A stretch of 50,422 bases of DNA from positions 1 through 50,422 of the forward strand of contig CALMQS010000074.1 of NCBI GenBank assembly GCA_937871285.1. The letters run 5' to 3'. Positions 25,013 to 35,300 of the stretch are shown here, piece by piece (the first letter of the stretch is position 1; every line of letters begins with the position of its first letter). The stretch comes from an uncultured Sphingobacteriales bacterium. Lineage in GTDB: Bacteria > Bacteroidota > Bacteroidia > Chitinophagales > Chitinophagaceae. The position numbers and the translations under genes were made by a program. The notes below the pieces were generated by a model. It did not search any database. It saw only the letters and a list, made by a program, of their open reading frames with translations, and was not told the DNA's origin.

Positions 25013-25402
25013 GTGAAACGGCTTACCGGCATATTGCTGCTCTCTTTACATATCCTGGCATATACAGAATGTCACCAGTTGCTGCGTATTCCATACTTAA
25101 TGCAGCATTTTCAGCAGCACCGTACAGCCGATCCCCATATGAACTTCAGTGCATTTATTAAAATACATTACCTCGAACCGGTTAAAATTACCGATGATTT
25201 CAAGCAGGATCAGCAACTGCCTTTCCGAAATGTAGATTGCCATATGATAAACAGTACAGTTTGCATTTACGAACCTGCTACCGTTGAAATTGATCCGCCT
25301 GTTGAAATACCGGCTGTATTTTATTGCTATAATGAAACCAATAAGCCCCAGTTTTCTTCCTTCGGCATTTTTCAACCCCCACGCCAGGCCTGCATAATAT
25401 AG
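25013..25402 (+). CDS. Small exported protein preceding the CzcA operon
   Basis: This 129-residue protein has an N-terminal signal-like helix (MKRLTGILLLSLHILAYT), followed by ECHQLLRIP, a motif I associate with small proteins encoded just upstream of CusA/CzcA genes in Bacteroidota. Mature His and Cys residues (ECHQ, QHFQQH, DCHM, YCY) could bind metal, but this is inference. The C-terminal FGIFQPPRQA is also characteristic. The start is GTG. It is 35 bases ahead of the CzcA-TolC gene and most likely shares its transcript. A role as periplasmic metal chaperone or sensor is a guess. Confidence 0.65.
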   Translation: MKRLTGILLLSLHILAYTECHQLLRIPYLMQHFQQHRTADPHMNFSAFIKIHYLEPVKITDDFKQDQQLPFRNVDCHMINSTVCIYEPATVEIDPPVEIPAVFYCYNETNKPQFSSFGIFQPPRQACII

Positions 25403-25437
25403 ACTGACCATTTTATTTACAGGCCAAATTATTTTAC

Positions 25438-28400
25438 ATGTTAAATACTATTATTCGCTTTTCCGTAAGGAACAAGCTTATTGTAGGTTTATTTACCCTG
25501 GCGCTCATTGTGTGGGGTACCATAGACCTGAAAAATTTACCTATTGATGCCCTGCCGGATATTACCAGTAACCAGGTGCAGATCATTACTGTATCGCCTT
25601 CTTTAGCCGCGCCAGAAGTGGAAAGGCTGATTACTTTTCCGCTGGAGCAGGTTAATGCCAATATCCCCGGACTAAAAGAAATGCGCTCCATTTCAAGGTT
25701 TGGCTTATCGGTAGTAACCGTTGTGTTTAACGATAACACGGATATATACTGGGCCCGGCAACAGGTAGGCGAAAGACTGAACCTGGTGCGCGAACAAATA
25801 CCATCCGATGCAGGTAATCCTGAACTGGCGCCCACTACCACAGGTATTGGAGAAATATACCAATACGTGCTGCGTCCTCAAAAAGGGTATGAAGGAAAGT
25901 ACGACCTGGCTGAGCTGCGCTCCATGCAGGACTGGATCGTTCGCCGGCAATTGCTGGGTACACCTGGTGTTGCGGATGTGAGCAGTTTTGGAGGCTACCT
26001 GAAGCAATACGAAATAGCCGTGCAGCCCGATCATCTTAAGAGCATGAATGTTACTATTGCCGATGTATTTACCGCATTGGAAAAGAACAACCAGAACTCC
26101 GGCGGCGCTTATATTGAAAAAGGTCCGGCAGCACTGTTTATCCGAACAGAAGGATTAGCCACTACTACTGCTGAACTGGAAAAAATATTTGTAAAACATA
26201 CCAGTTCCGGTATACCCGTATATATGAAGGATGTGGCGGAAGTACGCATTGGGCATGCTATACGGTACGGCGCCATGACCTATAAAGACCAGGGTGAAGT
26301 AGCCGGAGCGGTAGTATTAATGCTGAAAGATGCCAATGCCTCGCAGGTGATTGAAGATGTGAAAAAGCGAATTGAGCAGATAAAAAAAACGCTGCCGGAA
26401 GGCATTGTGCTTGAAACGTTTTACGACCGTACTAAAATGGTGGATAATGCCATTGGAACGGTAAAAACAAATTTGCTTGAAGGAGCCCTCATCGTAATTT
26501 TTGTGCTGGTATTGTTCCTGGGCAATTTAAGAGCGGGTTTAATTGTGGCATCCGTTATTCCCTTGTCGATGCTCTTTGCCGTTATTTTAATGAACCTCTT
26601 TGGCGTATCGGGCAATTTGATGAGTTTGGGCGCATTGGATTTTGGATTGATCGTAGACGGCGCGGTCATCATTGTGGAAGCGGTGTTGCACAGACTTGGA
26701 CACAACAAACAGTTTGCCGGTTTAACCCGTATAACGCAAGCCAGGTTAAACGAAGAAGTAAGCTCTTCCGCGGGTAAGATGATGAACGCCGCGGTATTTG
26801 GACAAATCATTATCCTTATCGTGTATTTACCCATTCTTACCCTTACAGGTATCGAAGGAAAAATGTTCCGTCCCATGGCGCAAACAGTTTCTTTTGCGCT
26901 GATTGGCGCCTTTTTGCTTTCGCTTACCTATGTGCCCATGATGTCATCGCTGTGCTTAAACAAAAAACTTTCGCACAAAGATACCTGGGCCGATAAGATG
27001 ATGAACGTATTGCAGGGCTGGTACCAGCCGCTATTGAAAAAGGCGCTGACTTTTCCGAAAATGGTAGTAGCATTTGCCATACTGTTACTTGCTGTAGCTG
27101 TTTTTATCATGAGCCGGCTCGGCGGCGAATTTATTCCCAAACTGGAAGAAGGCGATTTTGCCGTAGACGCACGTTTGCTTGCAGGGAGTTCCCTGACCGA
27201 AACAATTAAGGAGAGCCAAAAGGCAGTGGCCATTTTACAAAGCCGTTTCCCGGAAGTGGAAAAGATTGTAACCCGTATTGGCGCCAGCGAAATTCCTACC
27301 GATCCTATGCCACTGGAAATGACGGATATAATGATCACGTTAAAACCTAAAAAAGAATGGACTTCCGCCACATCTTTTGATGAGTTGGCCAATAAAATGA
27401 GCAAAGCGCTGGAAGTGGTTCCCGGTATCACACATGGTTTCCAGTACCCGGTACAGATGCGGTTCAACGAGCTGATATCGGGCGCACGCCAGGATATTGT
27501 TTGCAAAATTTTTGGAGAAGACCTGGACAGTCTTTCAGCTTACGCTAACTATATGGGTAATATTGTATCTACCGTAGAAGGCGCCCACGACATTTATATA
27601 GAAAGCGTCACGGGTTTACCCCAGATCGTAATCAAATACAACCGGGAAGCTATGGCGCACTACCAGTTAAATATTTCGGACGTGAACCGCATGGTGCGGA
27701 CGGCGTTTGCGGGGGAAGCTGCCGGTATCATTTACGAAAATGAACGACGCTACGATCTTGTTGTACGGCTGGAGGATGAAGGAAGAAAAGACCTTTCCGA
27801 TGTGCAGCAACTCCTCATCCCCACTCCTGCCGGTCTGCAGGTGCCGTTGTACCAGGTGGCATCGGTTGATATAAAAGAAGGTCCTAACCAGATTCAGCGT
27901 GAAAACGCGCAGCGCAGGATTATTGTAGGTTTTAATGTAAGGGGAAGGGATATAGAGTCGGTGGTAGATGAACTAAGCAGAAAAGCAGATAATCAATTAA
28001 AATTGCCGGCTGGTTATTATATAAAATATGGCGGGCAGTTTGAAAACCTGGTAGAGGCCACACAGCGTTTATCCATTGCCGTTCCTGTAGCGCTGCTGCT
28101 CATACTGGTGATGTTGTATTTCGCATTTGGCTCGCTGAAGTATGGGCTGCTGATCTTCTCCGCTATTCCTTTATCTGCTATTGGCGGCATACTGGCTTTA
28201 TGGGCAAGGGATATGCCTTTCAGCATTTCAGCGGGAGTAGGCTTTATCGCCCTGTTTGGTGTAGCGGTATTAAATGGTATTGTTTTGATTACAGAATTCA
28301 ACCGCTTAAAACAAACAGGTATTCAGAACATACAACAAATTATTATGGAAGGAACAAGAATAAGGCTTCGCCCTGTGCTGATGACGGCAAGCGTGGCCTC

Positions 28401-29796
28401 GCTGGGCTTTTTACCCATGGCATTGAGCCAGGGAGCCGGCGCTGAAGTGCAGCGGCCATTAGCCACCGTTGTAATTGGCGGATTGATCACCGCCACCCTG
28501 CTTACCCTGCTGGTACTGCCGGTTTTATATAGCTGGTTCGAAAAAGGAGGAATGAAAAAAATCAAAATCAAACCTGCGGCAACTGTTGTATTATTTTTAC
28601 TGCTATGCGGTTCTGTGCAAAGCCAGCAAAGGCTAACGCTGGATGAAATGCTGAAAATGGGGAGTGCGCAAAACCTGCATTTGCAATCATTAAAAAAGGA
28701 AGCCGGTTACTGGGAACAATTACAGTCTGGCGTTTTTGACCCCGGTAAAACCCAGGCAGGCGGGGAATACGGCGGCATTAACGGCATACAAAAGGATACC
28801 CGTTTTTTTGTAAGTCAGGATTTTAACCTGCCGGTAGTATATCGCCGGCAGCAGCAATTGTATAAAAGCCGGCAAACCGCACAGGAGCAATTAGTCAACT
28901 GGAAACAGGCTGAATTGCAGCGGGAGATCAAACTGGTGTTTTATGCACTGATTGACGGACAGGAAAGAAAGCAGCTATTACAACGTTTAGATTCGGTATA
29001 TAGTCGTTTTCAGCAATCGGCAGACCTGCGCCTGAAGGCGGGGGAAAGCAATGTGCTGGAAAAAACTACGGCAGACGCGCAGTTGCAGCAGTTACAATTA
29101 CAGCAGCAGCAACTAAACGCCGATATACTGCTATTGCAGCAGCAATTGCAATGGCTGCTCCGTACCGACGCACTTTTGCTTCCGGCGTATACTTCCTTAA
29201 AAATGGAAAGTACTATTCTGGCAGACAGCGCCAGTGTTACTGCCCACCCCCAAATACAGTATAGTCAATTGCAGGAGAAAATAGCAACGGCACAAACCGG
29301 TGTTGAAAAAGCAAAGCTGTCGCCCGATTTTGCTGTTGGCTACAGTAACCAATCCATTATTGGCTATCATAGCGCCGACGGCGTTCATCAAAAGTACTAC
29401 AGCGGCAGCAACCGTTTTCACATTGCCAGTCTTACCGTGGGTATTCCTTTATTTAACGGCGCTGCAAAAGCAAGGATTAAAGCCGGCAGAATACAGGAAG
29501 AAGTGGCAGGCATCAATACAAAGGCTACGGAGCAATTTATAAAGCATAACCTGCAGCAACTTACAACGACATACCAAAAAGAGCAAAACAATCTGCAGTA
29601 TTATGAAAACACCGGGTTACAACAGGCAGAACTGATCATACAAACCGCGAAGCTCAGTTTTGAGAATGGAGAGATCAGCTATTTAGAATGGACAACGCTG
29701 ATGAACAACGCGGTATCCATCCGGCTAAACTATATAGACGCGGTGCATCAGTACAATCAAACACTTATTGAATTAGAATACTTAACCGGAAAATAA
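25438..29796 (+). CDS. czcA: CusA/CzcA heavy-metal RND pump fused to a TolC/CzcC-type outer membrane channel
   Basis: Residues 1-1038 are a complete HME-RND proton/metal antiporter. The relay residues of CzcA are present in TM4, ALDFGLIVDGAVIIVE, with D401, D407 and E414; this favours divalent cations (Zn, Co, Cd, Ni), while a Cu/Ag role is not excluded. Residues 1039-1452 are a TolC-family protein (LTLDEMLKMGSAQNLHLQSL at the start, two long coiled-coil hairpins). The junction holds a signal-peptide-like segment, MKKIKIKPAATVVLFLLL then CGSVQSQQ, with ATG at 28552 in frame and an AAGGAGG just before it. The RND C terminus is cytoplasmic, so this segment probably carries the TolC part across the membrane, perhaps with cleavage after S1062. 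The CzcB adaptor gene follows after five bases. Confidence 0.93.
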   Translation: MLNTIIRFSVRNKLIVGLFTLALIVWGTIDLKNLPIDALPDITSNQVQIITVSPSLAAPEVERLITFPLEQVNANIPGLKEMRSISRFGLSVVTVVFNDNTDIYWARQQVGERLNLVREQIPSDAGNPELAPTTTGIGEIYQYVLRPQKGYEGKYDLAELRSMQDWIVRRQLLGTPGVADVSSFGGYLKQYEIAVQPDHLKSMNVTIADVFTALEKNNQNSGGAYIEKGPAALFIRTEGLATTTAELEKIFVKHTSSGIPVYMKDVAEVRIGHAIRYGAMTYKDQGEVAGAVVLMLKDANASQVIEDVKKRIEQIKKTLPEGIVLETFYDRTKMVDNAIGTVKTNLLEGALIVIFVLVLFLGNLRAGLIVASVIPLSMLFAVILMNLFGVSGNLMSLGALDFGLIVDGAVIIVEAVLHRLGHNKQFAGLTRITQARLNEEVSSSAGKMMNAAVFGQIIILIVYLPILTLTGIEGKMFRPMAQTVSFALIGAFLLSLTYVPMMSSLCLNKKLSHKDTWADKMMNVLQGWYQPLLKKALTFPKMVVAFAILLLAVAVFIMSRLGGEFIPKLEEGDFAVDARLLAGSSLTETIKESQKAVAILQSRFPEVEKIVTRIGASEIPTDPMPLEMTDIMITLKPKKEWTSATSFDELANKMSKALEVVPGITHGFQYPVQMRFNELISGARQDIVCKIFGEDLDSLSAYANYMGNIVSTVEGAHDIYIESVTGLPQIVIKYNREAMAHYQLNISDVNRMVRTAFAGEAAGIIYENERRYDLVVRLEDEGRKDLSDVQQLLIPTPAGLQVPLYQVASVDIKEGPNQIQRENAQRRIIVGFNVRGRDIESVVDELSRKADNQLKLPAGYYIKYGGQFENLVEATQRLSIAVPVALLLILVMLYFAFGSLKYGLLIFSAIPLSAIGGILALWARDMPFSISAGVGFIALFGVAVLNGIVLITEFNRLKQTGIQNIQQIIMEGTRIRLRPVLMTASVASLGFLPMALSQGAGAEVQRPLATVVIGGLITATLLTLLVLPVLYSWFEKGGMKKIKIKPAATVVLFLLLCGSVQSQQRLTLDEMLKMGSAQNLHLQSLKKEAGYWEQLQSGVFDPGKTQAGGEYGGINGIQKDTRFFVSQDFNLPVVYRRQQQLYKSRQTAQEQLVNWKQAELQREIKLVFYALIDGQERKQLLQRLDSVYSRFQQSADLRLKAGESNVLEKTTADAQLQQLQLQQQQLNADILLLQQQLQWLLRTDALLLPAYTSLKMESTILADSASVTAHPQIQYSQLQEKIATAQTGVEKAKLSPDFAVGYSNQSIIGYHSADGVHQKYYSGSNRFHIASLTVGIPLFNGAAKARIKAGRIQEEVAGINTKATEQFIKHNLQQLTTTYQKEQNNLQYYENTGLQQAELIIQTAKLSFENGEISYLEWTTLMNNAVSIRLNYIDAVHQYNQTLIELEYLTGK

Positions 29797-29801
29797 AACT
29801 T

Positions 29802-30932
29802 ATGCGTTATTTATATATCATTTCATTGCTGACACTGATAACAGCCTGCACTTCAAAAAAGCAAACAGAAGAAAAGCTGCATACGTTACCGGAAAATACC
29901 GTAACGCTTAGCGCAGAACAAATTAAAAGCGCGGGTATTGAAACAGGTATTATACAAAAACAATTGCTGAACAGCGAGCTTAAAGTACATGGACTGGTGG
30001 ATGTGCCCCCGCAAAATATTGTTTCTATCAGCTTTCCCTTAGGTGGTTACCTCAAAAACACGAAGCTGCTGCCAGGCATGCACGTAAACAAAGGAGAAGT
30101 AATTGCTATTATGGAAGATCAGGCCCTGATACAATTGCAGCAGGATTACCTGATAGCACAGGCAAAACTGCAGTATGCGGAAAAGGATTTTGAACGGCAG
30201 AAGATGCTGAATGAGAATAAAGTAAATGCCGACAAAGTGTACCAGCGCGCGCAGGAGGAGTTTACTTCGCAAAAAGCGCTGGTAAAAGGATACAGTGAAA
30301 AGCTGAAACTGGTTGGTATTAATCCGGGCAAGCTGAATGAAAATACGATTTCGAGAAGCGTTCCTTTGTATTCGCCCATTAATGGATTTGTGTCGAAAGT
30401 AAATATTAACATCGGGAAATATGTAAACGCGTCAGACGTGTTGTTTGAACTGATTAACCCTGCAGATATTCATGCTGTGCTTACCGTGTTTGAAAAAGAT
30501 CTGGCCAAAGTAAAACCCAAACAAAAAGTAATGGTCACTTTTGTAGATGATCCTTCCACTGAATATGAGTGTGAGGTATTGCTGGTAACTAAAAATGTTG
30601 ACGACAACCGCAGCGCCCTGGTACATTGCCACTTTGAAGAAGAGCCCCAACAATTATTGCCCGGCATGTTCCTGAATGCCCGTATTAAAGTGAGTAACGC
30701 GGAAGTAACCGCCGTACCCGAAGCCGCCGTAGTGCGGTATGGTAGTGATGAGTTTGTGCTGGAAGACAAGGGAGGCAACAGCTTCTATCTTTTGCCTGTT
30801 CAAACAGGTATGAAAGAAGGAGGGATGGTAGAAGTTGCAGGCAAAACAGGCGATTTGAATGGCAAAACAGTGATCATTAAAAACGCCTATGCAGCATTGT
30901 CGCAGATGAAGAATGCGGGAGAAGAAGACTGA
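29802..30932 (+). CDS. czcB: RND periplasmic adaptor lipoprotein (CzcB/CusB type)
   Basis: This is the membrane fusion protein that links the CzcA pump with its TolC channel. A lipoprotein signal with lipobox LITAC gives Cys16. A beta-barrel/lipoyl segment (NIVSISFPLGGYLKNTKLLPGMHVNKGEVIAIM) leads into a coiled-coil hairpin (about 105-165), followed by the second lipoyl half (SRSVPLYSPINGFVSKVNINIGKYV). A C-terminal membrane-proximal domain closes the chain. The length of 376 is typical. It starts five bases after the CzcA-TolC stop, so the operon order is small exported protein, pump-channel fusion, adaptor. No CusF-like or His-rich C-terminal domain is seen. Confidence 0.9.
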   Translation: MRYLYIISLLTLITACTSKKQTEEKLHTLPENTVTLSAEQIKSAGIETGIIQKQLLNSELKVHGLVDVPPQNIVSISFPLGGYLKNTKLLPGMHVNKGEVIAIMEDQALIQLQQDYLIAQAKLQYAEKDFERQKMLNENKVNADKVYQRAQEEFTSQKALVKGYSEKLKLVGINPGKLNENTISRSVPLYSPINGFVSKVNINIGKYVNASDVLFELINPADIHAVLTVFEKDLAKVKPKQKVMVTFVDDPSTEYECEVLLVTKNVDDNRSALVHCHFEEEPQQLLPGMFLNARIKVSNAEVTAVPEAAVVRYGSDEFVLEDKGGNSFYLLPVQTGMKEGGMVEVAGKTGDLNGKTVIIKNAYAALSQMKNAGEED

Positions 30933-30966
30933 TTTGAGATTTCATATTTGATATTTGAAATGCAGA
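30932..30966. repeat. Heptanucleotide array after czcB
   Basis: Four to five 7-bp units with consensus ATTTGAN begin on the last base of the czcB stop codon. The same family appears on the opposite strand at 39338-39372. Confidence 0.65.
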
Positions 30967-31016
30967 GAAGGCTGTCTGAATGCTGAAAGCCATGCAGTAT
31001 GAATTTCAAATCATAA

Positions 31017-31038
31017 ACCTGCCTGACGGCAGTCAGGT
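31017..31038. terminator. Palindrome between convergent efflux operons
   Basis: ACCTG/CAGGT outer arms and CTG/CAG inner arms form a 22-nt imperfect hairpin with one internal mismatch. It lies midway between the convergent stops of czcB and the tolC-like gene. It may act as a bidirectional terminator, but it has no T-run and its core (CTGCC...GGCAG) belongs to the small GC palindromes found elsewhere in the window. Confidence 0.4.
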
Positions 31039-31050
31039 CTTAAATTCAAA

Positions 31051-32373
31051 TTATCTTATAATTTCTCCTTTCAACCGCAGCAGTTCCGTTTCAGAAAGCT
31101 TGGTATTATATCTTGCAGCAATGAGGCGGTCATAAGCATCCTGCAGGCTTTTTTGCGCTTCGCGCAGTTCAAGATAGGTAGATATCCCCTGCCGGAAACG
31201 TTCCAGCGCAATCATCACGTTTTCCTTGGCCAGCTCAATATTTTCTTCTTCCAGGTTAAGAGCGGTAACCTGATATTGGTAACTGTTATAAGCTACTTTA
31301 ATCCAGATATTTACCAGGCTCTTTTGTTTGGATACGGCAATGTCCTGGTATTCCACGTCTAATTTTGCCTGCTGTATATTTCGGTTAACGCTTAAATTAT
31401 TGAGTATAGGAATGGAAGCGGTAAATCCAAAATTATATCCTTTATTACGGCTGAAAGTAGAAGCAAAGGGGTTTATATTATTATGGTTCTCATTACGTGT
31501 AAAATTATAGGCCGATACAAAAGAAATAACCGGCCACCGCGAAGCCTTTGCTTCTTTCAGGGAAATCCTGGCAATATCCGCGTTCTTCAGTGCCTGTAAA
31601 ATAGTAGGATTGGAAGTTTCCACCTGGTTCTGAATATCGGATATATTCATATCCAGTTCCAATGGAATGGAGTCAGCCACTTCATATACTGCCGGCAATT
31701 GCATGCCGGTTAACTGATTCAACTGATCTCTTAACCGGATCATGATCGTTTGCTGCTCAAGGTGGGCCGCTTTCTGTGCATTCAGATCTACCTTAGCCTG
31801 CAGCAGTTCCGGCTTTGTACCTAACCCCACTGATAATTTCCTGTCGGCCAGTTTCACCCTTTCTTCATTAATAGACATTTGTTCCTCAATTGCTTTAAGC
31901 AACTGTTTCTGCCGCACAATAAGATAATAATTATTAATGATCTCCGCGGTAGTGTTCACCACCTGCGCTTTGAGGTTAATGCTTCCCAGGTTATATAATT
32001 CATCAATCCTTTGTTTGGTGGCGAACATTTTTAACCCGTCAAATAAAGTCCAGTTTAAATTGACAGCAGCATTAATATTGCCTGTTTTAATGCCCGAGCC
32101 TTCAACATCGTCTCTTGTATCAAATTTTTGCTTCTGTGCCGAGGTAGACCACAGGGTACCTGCTGTTGCATTTATATTTGGCAGGAAAGCGCCATATACA
32201 TAACGCTTATCTGTAGCTGCAGCTACGGAATCATTGCTTAATAACAATATATCATAATTACTATGCAGTCCGGCGGCTATCGCCTCCTGCAGCGTAATCA
32301 TCTGCTGTCCCTTTACCGTAATATGTAAGCTGCATGCTATTGTAACGATGCTGATGATTCTTTTCCACTCCAT
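31051..32373 (-). CDS. TolC family outer membrane efflux protein
   Basis: This is the outer membrane channel of a tripartite RND exporter. A signal peptide (about 1-22, ending VKGQQ) leads into a mature part that begins MITLQEAIAAGLHSNYDILL, the usual OEP start, with two repeats of long amphipathic helices (about 110-215 and 325-430). The closing part (ISTYLELREAQKSLQDAYDRLIAARYNTKLSETELLRLKGE) is a strong TolC-family signature. It is the last gene of the adaptor-pump-channel operon; its start lies six bases after the pump gene ends. It converges on czcB. Confidence 0.92.
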   Translation of the reverse strand: MEWKRIISIVTIACSLHITVKGQQMITLQEAIAAGLHSNYDILLLSNDSVAAATDKRYVYGAFLPNINATAGTLWSTSAQKQKFDTRDDVEGSGIKTGNINAAVNLNWTLFDGLKMFATKQRIDELYNLGSINLKAQVVNTTAEIINNYYLIVRQKQLLKAIEEQMSINEERVKLADRKLSVGLGTKPELLQAKVDLNAQKAAHLEQQTIMIRLRDQLNQLTGMQLPAVYEVADSIPLELDMNISDIQNQVETSNPTILQALKNADIARISLKEAKASRWPVISFVSAYNFTRNENHNNINPFASTFSRNKGYNFGFTASIPILNNLSVNRNIQQAKLDVEYQDIAVSKQKSLVNIWIKVAYNSYQYQVTALNLEEENIELAKENVMIALERFRQGISTYLELREAQKSLQDAYDRLIAARYNTKLSETELLRLKGEIIR

Positions 32374-32379
32374 AACTGG

Positions 32380-35300
32380 TCAGGCTCTTTTTGCTTCTGT
32401 AAAATATTCGTCAATATGACTTTCCCCTTTTTTCGCCGAAAGAAAACTATACATGGCAGGAATTACAAAAAGGGTTAGCACCAGTGAAAATATAATTCCG
32501 CCCACAATTACAAGTCCTAATGGTATGCGGCTGGTGGAAGCGGCGCCAATAGACAAAGCGATAGGCAACGCGCCCAAAGCCATGGCCAGGCTGGTCATTA
32601 AAATGGGTCTTAAACGGGCTACTGCCGCTTCAATAACCGATTGCGCTTTAGACAGCCCTGCTCTTTGTTTCTGATTCGCGAACTCTACAATCAGAATACC
32701 GTTTTTGGTTACCAGCCCTATCAGCATGATCATACCGATCTGCGAAAAAATATTGAGTGTCTGGTTAAACAGCCACAAGGTCAACACGGCTCCGGCAATG
32801 GCCAGCGGCACGGTAACCATAATAATAAAAGGATCAATAAAGCTTTCGAACTGCGCTGCCAGCACTAAAAAGATGAGGGCCAGGGCCAGTACAAAAGCGA
32901 ACATGGTATTGCCGGAACTTTCGGCAAAATCGCGCGAGGCGCCCGAAAGCGAGGTAGCAAAAGTATCGTCTAACATTTTGTCGGCGATATCCTGCATGGC
33001 TTTAATGCCATCGCCCAGTGCCACACCAGGGGCAAGCCCTGCCGATATGGTAGCCGATTTATAACGGTTAAAATGATAAATGGTTGGCGGGGTGGTACCT
33101 TCCTGCACCGTTACCAGGTTATCTAATGAAATATTTTCACCGCGTTGATTACGCAGGTAAATATTTTTCAGATCAGTGGGCTTGTTCCTGTCATCCCGCG
33201 GCACCTGTCCTATTACTTCGTATTGTTTACCTTCTTTTGTGAAATAGCCCAGCCGGCGGTTACTGTAAGCCAGTTGAAGCGCTTCGGAAATAGCATCAAT
33301 GCTTACCCCAAGATCACTTGCTTTCAAACGGTCAACCGTAACCGAAAGTTCGGGTTTGTTGAACTTCAGGTCAATATCCACCCCCTGGAAAGCCGGGTTT
33401 TTATTGGCCTCATCCATGAATTTGGGAAGGATTTCCGTGAGCTTTTCAAAATTGTTGTTCTGTATTACAAACTGAACGGGCAGCCCTCCCCTGCGGTTAA
33501 CCGCTATGGTTTGCTCCTGTATGGCGAAAGCTCTTCCCTCAGTAAAAGAGGGAAGATTCCTGTTGATCACATCTACTATTTCCTGTTGCGAACGCGATCG
33601 CTGATCAGGGTCAACAAGCATCGTTCTTAAAAATCCTGTATTAACAGAACCTGTTCCGGAAAAACCCGGCGCCGTTACCGTTAATACGGTTTTAAACTCC
33701 GGAACTGAATCCATAATTAAATTGGTAAGATCTCCGATAAACCGGTCGGTATAATCAAAAGAAGAACCCTCCGGCATGGTAACCTGAAGGCGAAACTGGC
33801 TACGGTCTTCCATAGGGGCTAATTCAGATTTCAGGGTTCTGCCAATCCCCCATATCAATCCTCCGCAAGCCACAATAATGACCAGCGCCAGCCATTTTAC
33901 TTTCATAAACAATTCCAGCCAGCGATGATAACCTTTTTCCATACCACTGAAGAAAGGTTCGGTTACCCTGTAAAACCAGCTATGCTTATGTTCTTTACGT
34001 GCAAGCTTTACATTGAGCACCGCGGTAAGGGTTAACGATACAAAGGCGGATACCAGTACGGCGCCTGCCACTACAATACCAAATTCACGGAATAGCCTGC
34101 CTACAAATCCCTCAAGGAAAATGATAGGTATAAAAATAACGGCAAGTGTAATGGACGTAGAAATAACGGCAAAATAAATTTCTTTGGACCCCTCCTTCGC
34201 GGCCTGCCATTTATTCATTCCCTGCTCTATCTTTTTATAAATATTCTCCGTTACTACAATGCCGTCATCCACCACCAGCCCGGTGGCCAGCACAATTCCC
34301 AGCAGGCTCAGCACATTGATGGTAAAGCCTGCGAGATACATAATAAAGAATGCGGCGATCAGTGAAACAGGAATATCTATTAACGGCCGGATAGCCATGA
34401 GCGCATCACGAAAAAACAAATAAACGATCAGGATCACCAGACCGATGGCTATGAAAAGCGTTTCTTCTACTTCAGATATAGACCGTTTGATAAAAACACT
34501 CTGATCCAAAACAATATCCAGCTTGATATCTTCAGGCACTTCCTTTTTCAGCTGATCAAAACGTTTGTAAAACTCATCGGCGATGGCCACGTAATTAGAC
34601 CCGGGCAACGGTACAATGGCAAGCGCGATCATCGGCACACCGTTCAGTTTCAGAATGGTCTCTTCATTTTCAGGACCCAGCACTGCTTCGCCGATATCTT
34701 TTAACCGGATAATGCTGCCGCCAAAATTCTTTATGATAATGTTATTGAACTCCTCCTCTGTGGTAAGACGGCCGAAAGTTCTTACCGTAAGTTCCGTATT
34801 ATAACCGGCTATTTTACCCGAAGGAAGCTCCACATTTTCTTTCAGCAATGCTTCCTGCACATCCTGGAAAGTAAGCCCGTACGCGTTCAGCTTGGATGGT
34901 TCAAACCAAATGCGCATGGCATATTTCTTTTCTCCCCATATATTGAGACTACTCACACCCGGGATCGTTTGCAATCGTTCCTGCAATACATTGGTTGCAT
35001 ATTCCGTGATCTCCAGTTGATTACGGGTACTGCTTTGCACCGTCATCGAAATTATAGCGTCTGAACTTGCATCCGCCTTGGAAACCACGGGGGGGGCATC
35101 CAGATCCTGGGGCAGGCGGCGTTGCGCCTGTGAAGTTTTATCTCTTACATCATTGGCAGCAGCTTCCAGGTCAACACCCAGGTCAAATTCAACCGTAATA
35201 TTACTTGTGCCCTGGCTGCTTGAGGAAGTCATGTTCTTAATACCGGCAATACCATTAATTGATTTTTCTAAGGGCTCTGTGATCTGCGACTCAATGATGT

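Noticed and set aside
28536..28555. Strong Shine-Dalgarno start for a separate tolC gene
   Set aside because: AAGGAGG is only one or two bases from the ATG, too close for efficient use, and Bacteroidota rarely rely on such sites. The fusion stays the default call, with internal start kept as a question.
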